A DNA stretch of 12,579 nucleotides, from the NCBI GenBank assembly GCA_028683995.1, contig JAQUGU010000026.1, forward strand, positions 1 through 12,579. Direction: 5' to 3'. A program made the position numbers and the translations under genes. Origin of the DNA: Syntrophomonadaceae bacterium. GTDB taxonomy: Bacteria; Bacillota; Syntrophomonadia; Syntrophomonadales; Syntrophomonadaceae. The stretch's first letter is position 1, and every line of letters starts with the position of its first letter. This document shows positions 6,297-12,579 of the stretch, in pieces. The notes beneath the pieces are model-generated. The model was not told the DNA's origin. It did not search any database and worked only from the letters and a program-made list of their open reading frames with translations.

Positions 6297-9125
6297 TCAA
6301 CATTCCGTTAGCACCTTCCTCAAGTATTTCCCGGTATATGATAAGGGATTAGCGGCGACTTCTTCGGGGGAGCCCTGGGCTATTATTTCTCCTCCCTGTT
6401 CCCCACCTTCCGGCCCCAGGTCGATTATATAATCCGCGGTTTTAATAACATCCAGGTTATGCTCGATAATAAGGACGGTATTACCGTTATCTGCAAGAAT
6501 ATTCAGTACGTTAAGCAAATGTTTAATATCATCCTTATGAAGCCCGGTAGTAGGCTCATCCAATATATACAGTGTCTTGCCGGTAGAGCGGCGGGAGAGC
6601 TCAGTGGCCAGTTTTACCCGCTGCGCTTCTCCGCCTGACAGTGAGGGCGCCGGTTGTCCCAGTTGAATATAACCCAGGCCTACTTCCTGCAGGGTTTTTA
6701 GCTTGCGATAAACCCGGGGAATATTTTCGAAGAATTCCACCGCTTCGTCCACCGTCATTTCCAAAACATCAGCTATAGTCCTACCCTTGTACTTAACCTC
6801 CAAAGTCTCCCGGTTATAGCGCTTCCCCTTGCAAACTTCACAGGGGATATATACATCAGGTAGAAAATGCATTTCAATTTTTATAATGCCATCACCGGAG
6901 CAAGCTTCACAGCGACCCCCGCGGACATTAAAACTGAAACGCCCCGGCTTATAACCCCTTACCCGAGACTCCGCCGTGCTGGCAAACAACTCTCTGATTC
7001 CGTCAAAAGCACCGGTATAAGTGGCGGGATTGGAGCGAGGGGTTCGGCCTATAGGTGACTGGTCAATACTAATAACCTTGTCAATTTCTTCTGCTCCCTC
7101 AATGCCTTGATGCAGACCCGGGCGGTGCCTGCCCCCGTGCAGTTTCTTCATCAGAGCCGGGTACATGATATCCCCCACCAGGGTGCTTTTCCCGGAACCT
7201 GATACCCCGGTTATGACCACCATTTTACCCAGGGGTATATTTACATCGATGTTTTTCAGGTTGTGCTGCGATGCTCCCCGTACCCCTACAAATTTTCCAT
7301 TACCATTGCGGCGCAGAGGAGGCAGTTCTATATCCATCTGCCCGGATAAATACTGGCCGGTAAGTGAATCAGCCGTTTTTATAATCTCCTCCAGGCTACC
7401 CGAGGCCACCACTTGCCCACCATGAACCCCGGCCCGGGGGCCAATATCAATAATATGATCAGCATTGCGAATAGTATCCTCATCATGTTCCACTACAATC
7501 ACGGTATTGCCCAGATCACGCAGCCTTTTCAGGGTAGCCAGCAAACGGTCATTATCCCGGGGGTGCAAACCTATACTGGGCTCATCCAGTACATATAAGA
7601 CTCCCACCAGGCTGGAACCTACCTGGGTAGCCAGACGTATGCGCTGAGCTTCACCACCGGATAAACTGCCCGCCGCCCGATCCAGGGTCAGGTAATCCAA
7701 TCCCACATCTACCAGAAAGCTCAGCCGTTCCTTGATTTCCTTAATTATCTGGCGGGCAATATAGCTTTCCCTTTCACTTAAGGTCAGATTGGTGAAAAAA
7801 TCGAGGGCTTCCCGCACTGACATCGAGCTTACTTCGTTTATAGATTGCCCGGAAATTAATACCCACAGTATTTCCTGCTTCAGCCGCTTTCCCTGGCAGC
7901 CAGGACAAGAACTTACGGTCATGTATTTTTCGATTTCCTCCCGGGAAACATTAGATTTAGTCTCGTGGTAGCGACGCCGGAGATTATTTACTATCCCTTC
8001 ATAGCTGCTGCGGAAAGCACTGGCCTCACCATAGGAATTGATATAGTTTACTTTGAACCGCTCTTGACCATTTCCATACAAAATAATATCCAGCTGCTTG
8101 CGGCTCAATTCCTTTAATGGCTGATCCATAGGAATTTTATGTTTTGCCGCCATGGTGGCCAGTACCTGGTTGTAAAAGGTGTAAAAATTACTGGACCAGG
8201 GAATAATGGCCCCATCGGTCAGGCTTTTATTCATATCCAGTACCAGCGCCGGGTCAATCTCCCTTTTTTCTCCCAGACCGTCGCACTCCGGACAGGCTCC
8301 AAAAGGACTGTTAAAAGAAAACATACGGGGGCTTAGTTCCGGCAGGCTAAAACCGCATTCCGGACAGGAAAAATCCTGGCTGAACATCTTTTCCTCTTCA
8401 CCGCTCTCCCCCAGCAGTTGGATAACTACTATACCCTCGCTCAACTCAAAAGCCAGCTCCAGAGATTCGGCCAGGCGGCTCCTGATGCTATCCTTTATTA
8501 CCAGTCGGTCCACAATGGCACTAATGTCGTGTTTTTTATTTTTGTCCAGTTGAATTTCCTCATCAGAAGTATATTCGTAACCATCTACCATCAAACGGAC
8601 AAAGCCATCGCGGAAGAGGTTATTTATAGTTTTTTTATGTTCTCCCTTTTGCCCTCTGGCAACCGGAGCCAGAACCTTAATTCTGCTGCCTTCAGGTAGA
8701 GTAAGGAGATTGTCCACCACCTGATCCACCGTCTGCCTTTTTATGGGCTGGTGACAATGGGGGCAATGCGGTGTACCCACCCGGGCAAAAAGCAGGCGCA
8801 GGTAATCATATATCTCGGTTACCGTACCTACTGTAGAACGGGGATTATTGGAGGTTGATTTCTGGTCAATAGAAATGGCCGGGGAAAGCCCTTCGATGTA
8901 ATCCACATCCGGTTTGTCCATTTGCCCCAGAAACTGCCGGGCATAGGTAGAAAGAGACTCCACGTAACGCCGCTGGCCTTCGCTGTATATGGTGTCAAAG
9001 GCCAGGCTGGACTTACCCGAACCTGATACTCCGGTAAATACCACCAGTTTATCCCGGGGAATGGTTACATCTATATTTTTTAAATTATGTTCCCGTGCCC
9101 CTTTTACGTATATATAATCTTTCAT
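6297..9125 (-). CDS. uvrA: Excinuclease ABC subunit A
   Basis: DNA-damage recognition ATPase of nucleotide excision repair, 942 residues, the normal length. It works as a dimer that finds distorted DNA and loads UvrB. Two ABC-type ATPase modules are complete: Walker A GVSGSGKS at 32-39 and 640-647, signature LSGGEAQ at 488-494 and 829-835, each followed by a Walker B (YVLDEPS, YILDEPT). Zinc-binding cysteine sets at 254/257/278/281 and 739/742/762/765 are intact, with further CPHC (121-124) and SCPGC (406-410) pairs. No key residue is missing. ATG at 9125 follows GGAGG by five bases. It lies downstream of uvrB but 243 nt away, and that spacer is mostly a repeat element holding a promoter-like sequence, so it may be transcribed partly on its own. 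Confidence 0.98.
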   Translation of the reverse strand: MKDYIYVKGAREHNLKNIDVTIPRDKLVVFTGVSGSGKSSLAFDTIYSEGQRRYVESLSTYARQFLGQMDKPDVDYIEGLSPAISIDQKSTSNNPRSTVGTVTEIYDYLRLLFARVGTPHCPHCHQPIKRQTVDQVVDNLLTLPEGSRIKVLAPVARGQKGEHKKTINNLFRDGFVRLMVDGYEYTSDEEIQLDKNKKHDISAIVDRLVIKDSIRSRLAESLELAFELSEGIVVIQLLGESGEEEKMFSQDFSCPECGFSLPELSPRMFSFNSPFGACPECDGLGEKREIDPALVLDMNKSLTDGAIIPWSSNFYTFYNQVLATMAAKHKIPMDQPLKELSRKQLDIILYGNGQERFKVNYINSYGEASAFRSSYEGIVNNLRRRYHETKSNVSREEIEKYMTVSSCPGCQGKRLKQEILWVLISGQSINEVSSMSVREALDFFTNLTLSERESYIARQIIKEIKERLSFLVDVGLDYLTLDRAAGSLSGGEAQRIRLATQVGSSLVGVLYVLDEPSIGLHPRDNDRLLATLKRLRDLGNTVIVVEHDEDTIRNADHIIDIGPRAGVHGGQVVASGSLEEIIKTADSLTGQYLSGQMDIELPPLRRNGNGKFVGVRGASQHNLKNIDVNIPLGKMVVITGVSGSGKSTLVGDIMYPALMKKLHGGRHRPGLHQGIEGAEEIDKVISIDQSPIGRTPRSNPATYTGAFDGIRELFASTAESRVRGYKPGRFSFNVRGGRCEACSGDGIIKIEMHFLPDVYIPCEVCKGKRYNRETLEVKYKGRTIADVLEMTVDEAVEFFENIPRVYRKLKTLQEVGLGYIQLGQPAPSLSGGEAQRVKLATELSRRSTGKTLYILDEPTTGLHKDDIKHLLNVLNILADNGNTVLIIEHNLDVIKTADYIIDLGPEGGEQGGEIIAQGSPEEVAANPLSYTGKYLRKVLTEC

Positions 9126-9240
9126 GTTATCCTCCGATTAATATGAATAGACGCGGAATCCGCGGAATCATTAGGGAACTACGCGGATTTATTTAAGGTT
9201 AAAATAAGAAAAATATGGAGCCAAAAAGATTCAGCTACCT

Positions 9241-9280
9241 TAATAGCGACCATAGGGAGCATCTGTGTGCCCTATGGGTA
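9241..9280. repeat. Conserved hairpin core of copy B
   Basis: ACCATAGGG (9249-9257) pairs fully with CCCTATGGGT (9270-9279) apart from one bulged base, around a 12-base loop. It is flanked by TAATAGCG, shared with copy A. Confidence 0.65.
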
Positions 9281-9285
9281 TGTTA

Positions 9286-9316
9286 ATCATAAATATTCAG
9301 CGTCCATCAGTGTCAA
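9286..9316 (-). promoter_or_regulatory. Candidate promoter for uvrA inside the element
   Basis: Minus strand TTGACA (9316-9311), a perfect -35 box, followed 19 bases later by TATGAT (9291-9286); TTTATG lies at 17 bases. It sits about 160 nt upstream of the uvrA start. The spacing to the better -10 is longer than ideal. Confidence 0.3.
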
Positions 9317-9368
9317 TTATCAATTCCTTACCAATCCGCGTATTCCGCGTCTGATTTCGGGTTTCCCC

Positions 9369-11357
9369 TTACTTTCTCCGCCTGCTTTTCGCAGGCTGCT
9401 GCAGTTCTTTGATGGCGTCACGGAGTTGGGCGGCGCGTTCGAATTCCAGCCTTTCGGATGCATTATGCATTTCCAGTTCCATTTCTTTAATCAGGCGCTG
9501 GCGTTCCTCCTGGGGTAGATTTTTTATCCCGTTAACATCATAGTCCACCGGTTCCTCGGCGATAGTGGCCTCAACTGCAGCGTAAACCGCTTTTTTAATG
9601 GTCTCGGGAGTTATGTTATTTTCCTGATTATACTTAACCTGTACCTGGCGGCGGCGGTTGGTTTCGTCTAAGGCCAAACGCATGGAGTCAGTAATACGAT
9701 CAGCATACATTAATACCCGGCCTTCCACGTTACGGGCAGCGCGCCCTATAGTCTGAATTAAAGACCTGCCCGAGCGCAGGAAACCTTCTTTATCCGCATC
9801 CAGTATTGCTACCAGGGCTACTTCCGGTAGGTCCAGCCCCTCCCGCAGCAGGTTGATACCCACCAACACGTCAAATTCCCCACTGCGCAGGTCACGCAGG
9901 ATATTAAGCCTCTCCAGGGCATCTATATCAGAGTGCATATAACGCACCCGGATATTAACCCCGGCCAGATAATCGCAGAGGTCTTCGGCCATCCTCTTGG
10001 TCAGAGTAGTTACCAGTACCCGATAGCCTTTTCCTACCGTCACCCGAATTTCCGCCATCAAATCATCAATCTGCCCGGAAGTTGGCCGTATCTCTACCTC
10101 CGGGTCCACCAGACCGGTAGGCCTGATTATCTGTTCTGCTACCCGAGTGCTCCTGCCCACTTCGGCATCACCGGGAGTTGCACTAACATATATAACCTGT
10201 CCAATTTTATCATAAAACTCAGCAAATTTTAGGGGACGGTTATCTAGAGCAGACGGTAGCCGGAAACCAAATTCTACCAGGTTCTGCTTGCGGGAACGGT
10301 CACCCGCGTACATACCCCTGACCTGCGGTAGGGAAATGTGGGACTCATCCATAAAAAGCAGAAAATTCTCAGGGAAAAAGTCCATCAGGGTATACGGTGG
10401 TTCTCCCGGAGCCCGTCCAGTAATATAGCGTGAATAGTTTTCTATCCCTTTACAGTATCCCACTTCTTTTATCATTTCCAGATCATAGCGGGTACGCTGT
10501 TCCAGGCGCTGGGCTTCCAGCAGTTTCCCCTGACTCTTAAATAGTATGAGCTGTTGCTCCAGCTCTGCTTCAATATCTCCGGCCACCGCCATCATGTGCT
10601 CCCAGGTAGTGACAAAATGGGAAGCTGGAAATATCATGACATGGATACGGCGTCCGTAAACTTCCCCGGTTAAGGGGTTAAATTCAATAATTCTATCTAT
10701 CTCATCACCAAAGAACTCAATACGAATGGCTTTTTCCCCGGTAGATGCCGGGAAAACCTCTACTACATCCCCCCGGACCCGGAAATAACCACGGCTAAAA
10801 GCGTAATCATTACGTTCATAGTGGGTTTCAACCAAACGGCGCAGCAGTTCCTCCCGGCTTAACTGCATTCCCGGACGCAGCGATATAGCCAGTTTATAGT
10901 AATCATCAGGAGCACCCAAACCATATATACAGGACACACTGGCTACAATGATGACATCGCGCCGCTCCAGGAGGGATGCGGTGGCCGAATGGCGCAGCTT
11001 ATCAATTTCATCATTAATGGAGGAATCCTTCTCTATATAAGTATCCGTCTGGGGTACATAGGCCTCGGGCTGGTAGTAATCATAATAACTGATAAAATAT
11101 TCCACTGCATTTTCGGGAAAGAACTGTTTGAATTCAGAGTAGAGCTGCCCAGCCAAAGTTTTATTGGGTGCCATAACCAGGGTTGGGCGCTGTTGCTGTT
11201 CAATAATCCGGGCCATGGTAAAGGTTTTACCGGAACCTGTTACCCCCAGCATGGTCTGTTCCCGGTAACCCTGATTCAAACCGTCAACCAGCGCGTTTAT
11301 TGCCTGGGGCTGGTCCCCGGTAGCTTTATAGGCTGAATGTAATGCAAAACTCCCCAT
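9369..11357 (-). CDS. uvrB: Excinuclease ABC subunit B
   Basis: Damage-verifying helicase of nucleotide excision repair, 662 residues, full length. It is loaded by UvrA and recruits UvrC. Walker A GVTGSGKT at 38-45; beta-hairpin region YDYYQPEAYVPQTDTYIEKD (92-111) that clamps a DNA strand; DESH helicase box at 337-340; VSATPG (391-396); helicase motif VI QTIGRAAR (535-542); C-terminal UVR domain (about 617-652, SERLEFERAAQLRD) that binds UvrC. An open frame extends 25 codons upstream to 11432, but GAGGT six bases before the ATG at 11357 fixes the start at MGSFALHS, where the family begins. It follows the ATPase gene after 89 nt that include a hairpin. Bacterial uvrB is usually LexA-controlled, but only a poor LexA-like match is seen upstream. 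Confidence 0.98.
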   Translation of the reverse strand: MGSFALHSAYKATGDQPQAINALVDGLNQGYREQTMLGVTGSGKTFTMARIIEQQQRPTLVMAPNKTLAGQLYSEFKQFFPENAVEYFISYYDYYQPEAYVPQTDTYIEKDSSINDEIDKLRHSATASLLERRDVIIVASVSCIYGLGAPDDYYKLAISLRPGMQLSREELLRRLVETHYERNDYAFSRGYFRVRGDVVEVFPASTGEKAIRIEFFGDEIDRIIEFNPLTGEVYGRRIHVMIFPASHFVTTWEHMMAVAGDIEAELEQQLILFKSQGKLLEAQRLEQRTRYDLEMIKEVGYCKGIENYSRYITGRAPGEPPYTLMDFFPENFLLFMDESHISLPQVRGMYAGDRSRKQNLVEFGFRLPSALDNRPLKFAEFYDKIGQVIYVSATPGDAEVGRSTRVAEQIIRPTGLVDPEVEIRPTSGQIDDLMAEIRVTVGKGYRVLVTTLTKRMAEDLCDYLAGVNIRVRYMHSDIDALERLNILRDLRSGEFDVLVGINLLREGLDLPEVALVAILDADKEGFLRSGRSLIQTIGRAARNVEGRVLMYADRITDSMRLALDETNRRRQVQVKYNQENNITPETIKKAVYAAVEATIAEEPVDYDVNGIKNLPQEERQRLIKEMELEMHNASERLEFERAAQLRDAIKELQQPAKSRRRK

Positions 11358-11363
11358 TTTTTT

Positions 11364-11368
11364 ACCTC
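11364..11368 (-). promoter_or_regulatory. uvrB: Ribosome binding site deciding the uvrB start
   Basis: GAGGT with a six-base all-A spacer before the ATG at 11357. It excludes the longer frame that opens at 11432. Confidence 0.75.
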
Positions 11369-11412
11369 GCTTAAATAACCCTGGGCCAAACTGTTGTTCT
11401 CCCCATAATAAT

Positions 11413-11448
11413 AGCAAACCCGGTGCCAACAAGGCAAGCCCGTTTGCT
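11413..11448. other. Hairpin spanning the ATPase gene stop, upstream of uvrB
   Basis: AGCAAAC (11413-11419) pairs with GTTTGCT (11442-11448), and TGCC/GGCA pair inside around an AACAA loop. It overlaps the TAG stop of the ATPase gene (11447-11449). No T-run follows on the minus strand (ATTATTATGGGG), so it may slow rather than end transcription into uvrB, or act as a processing site. Confidence 0.5.
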
Positions 11449-12535
11449 ACAGAAACTGGGGGCGGGAACCGTTGTTTATGATATCCTCCAGAACTTCCTG
11501 TCGCTTGTGATCCAACTGCTCAAAATCCATAAAGGCGGTAAATATTTTCTTTAATTCCTTTAAGGTAGCATGGGCGTTTTCCAGTTTTACCTCTGCCTCC
11601 AGCAGTAACGATTCATAGCTGCGGCAGGCTTCGCTGCTTTGTATAGCCGCAGCTTCGGCATCGTAATTCTCCAGGTAAGCTGCCATATCTATGACAATAT
11701 CCCAGGGTTTTATAGATAACTCCATATTACCGCCATCAATCAAAGCTAACTGCAGGTTACGAATGATGACCATAACAATGCTTTCCAAATCAAAACCACA
11801 GTGGTAATATTCCAGGAAATACCCTTTTTCCCGGGCCATACGAGCCAATTCCGCAATCACCAGAGATTTACCACTGCCGGGAGGACCGGTTAGAATATAG
11901 CGGCATTTACATTCGTAGCTGATTTCATCAATATAGTTTACCATCCCATCAGCTGTAACCGCACTGGCAAAATAATGCCTTTCTCCCGGCTGTTCCCTCA
12001 GTAATTCACTGGCCAGTTCTTCTGTCAATTCACGAATATGGGTCATACTTAAACAGTCCCGAGCTGCCTTTTTTACTTCCTCCCTGGCCTGACTGGCGGT
12101 TCTGAGAACCTCAAAGGCTTTAGCGTTTTGCTCTTCCTGGCGGTCAATCAAATCAATTATCTCCCGGGTTTTCCCATTTAGCTCCTTGCGGTTGCGGTAA
12201 TCGCCCAGGTAAATAATGTGCCCGGTAGCTCCTGGATAGCGGGGATCAATGGGCTGGGGCAGGCTGCCATTTATCACTGCTGCCCCCAGGCGGGGAATAT
12301 ATACTCCATCCGGGCTTACCGGATCTAGAGCTGAGATCCAGAACTCAATCTCATAGCCCTTTTCCGACAGGGATTCCCCCAGAAGCCGAATAAACGTGGA
12401 CTTTCCGGACCCTGCAGCTCCTTTTAATATATATATTTTCCTTAATCCTTGTATCAGGTCTGGAATAAAGGTATGAAAACCCTGACTGGTATTGCTGCTG
12501 GTTAATACATAGCGAATTTCTCCCGATTTGCTCAC
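11447..12535 (-). CDS. Tandem P-loop ATPase of the PRK06851 type, function unknown
   Basis: Soluble protein of 362 residues made of two related nucleotide-binding halves. Walker A loops are GAAGSGKS (39-46) and GPPGSGKS (217-224). About 20-25 residues after each comes a matching segment: GYEIEFWISALDPVS..VYIP (60-81) and GYFLEYYHCGFDLES..VIIR (238-259), each followed by an LxxAxIxG stretch (AAVING, LALIDG), so the gene looks like an internal duplication. The second half keeps a YHC motif that the first (FWI) lacks. Residues about 125-185 and 295-355 are charged and helical, perhaps coiled coil. I recognise the family as an uncharacterised Firmicute ATPase group; no reaction is known. An ATG at 12550 is in frame, but GGAGGGG (12548-12542) six bases before GTG at 12535 makes GTG the likely start. 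It is followed by uvrB 89 nt later. Confidence 0.85.
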   Translation of the reverse strand: MSKSGEIRYVLTSSNTSQGFHTFIPDLIQGLRKIYILKGAAGSGKSTFIRLLGESLSEKGYEIEFWISALDPVSPDGVYIPRLGAAVINGSLPQPIDPRYPGATGHIIYLGDYRNRKELNGKTREIIDLIDRQEEQNAKAFEVLRTASQAREEVKKAARDCLSMTHIRELTEELASELLREQPGERHYFASAVTADGMVNYIDEISYECKCRYILTGPPGSGKSLVIAELARMAREKGYFLEYYHCGFDLESIVMVIIRNLQLALIDGGNMELSIKPWDIVIDMAAYLENYDAEAAAIQSSEACRSYESLLLEAEVKLENAHATLKELKKIFTAFMDFEQLDHKRQEVLEDIINNGSRPQFL

Positions 12536-12541
12536 TCCTAA

Positions 12542-12548
12542 CCCCTCC
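12542..12548 (-). promoter_or_regulatory. Ribosome binding site deciding the ATPase start
   Basis: GGAGGGG followed by TTAGGA and GTG at 12535. The ATG at 12550 overlaps this motif and has no ribosome binding site of its own, so it is unlikely to be used. Confidence 0.7.
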
Positions 12549-12550
12549 AT

Positions 12551-12571
12551 AATACTTTGCTATAAAGTATT
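12551..12571. other. Perfect 8-bp AT-rich hairpin or operator upstream of the ATPase gene
   Basis: AATACTTT (12551-12558) and AAAGTATT (12564-12571) are exact complements around a five-base loop. It ends two bases before the ribosome binding site of the ATPase gene, where a repressor site or a leader stem could control translation. The window ends eight bases later, so nothing upstream can be judged. Confidence 0.45.
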
Positions 12572-12579
12572 CATTTTGG

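Larger units (their letters stand above)
9150..9351 (-). mobile_element. MITE-like inverted-terminus element between uvrB and uvrA (copy B)
   Basis: A 202-bp block bounded by GACGCGGAAT (9150-9159) and ATTCCGCGTC (9342-9351); 17 of the first 19 bases of the two ends are complementary. The left end (9150-9183) matches the inverted right end of copy A (6251-6284) at 30 of 34 positions, which is strong evidence for one family with shared termini. It contains the conserved hairpin core at 9241-9280 and an extra arm-like unit (TCAGCGTC, ATCAGTGTC) at 9297-9314. No coding capacity and no clear target duplication. It fills all but 41 nt of the uvrB-uvrA spacer and ends 24 bases before the uvrA start. 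Confidence 0.6.

Noticed and set aside
8206..8553. 115-codon plus-strand frame opposite uvrA, and similar plus-strand frames elsewhere
   Set aside because: They are antisense shadows of well-supported genes, without ribosome binding sites or recognisable domains.
11388..11399. LexA/SOS-like box GAACAACAGTTT upstream of uvrB
   Set aside because: It keeps the GAAC-N4-GTT frame but departs from the Firmicute consensus at several positions; too weak to call without comparison to other SOS genes.
11358..11432. 25-residue N-terminal extension of UvrB
   Set aside because: UvrB proteins begin near the chosen ATG, which has a good ribosome binding site; the extension covers the spacer.

Overview
All nine genes lie on the minus strand, so in transcription order the window reads from right to left. 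The proteins (UvrABC, a YvlD-type membrane protein, a Cof-type HAD phosphatase, a ROK sugar kinase, an archaeal-type phosphoglucose/phosphomannose isomerase and a double P-loop ATPase of the Firmicute PRK06851 type) and the AGGAGG-like ribosome binding sites suggest an anaerobic Firmicute. A clostridial lineage such as Syntrophomonadaceae is a guess from protein style; no marker gene fixes the taxon.

Layout in transcription order. (1) 12535-11447: tandem P-loop ATPase of unknown function. (2) 11357-4278: uvrB, uvrA and uvrC, the complete nucleotide excision repair set. The spacers between these three genes are unusually long (243 and 228 nt), and each is filled almost entirely by a copy of the same ~200-bp element with GACGCGGAA...TTCCGCGTC ends. 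(3) 4095-3742: small four-helix membrane protein. (4) 3608-543: sugar-phosphate group, namely a HAD phosphatase, a ROK-family kinase (probable glucokinase) and a bifunctional isomerase. Together the last two would take glucose to fructose-6-phosphate. A good intrinsic terminator follows (434-400). (5) 293-1: the start of a PHP-domain phosphoesterase that runs off the window.

Gene content is ordinary housekeeping. I found no defence island, prophage, CRISPR array, RNA gene or clearly undescribed multi-gene system. What is unusual is between the genes. Almost every gap carries a short repeat: the paired ~200-bp elements in the uvr cluster, AT-rich AATTCTTAATT arrays directly after the stop codons of two genes, GGGAC/GGTGACA dyads that supply the C-terminus of the ROK kinase and the stop codon of uvrC, and a GGGCAGAC hairpin in the isomerase leader. 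The most interesting item is the pair of inverted-terminus elements upstream of uvrA and uvrC, one of which holds a promoter-like sequence.

Four of nine starts appear to be non-ATG (TTG, two GTG and possibly ATA). Several genes were given starts downstream of their longest reading frame because a ribosome binding site points there.
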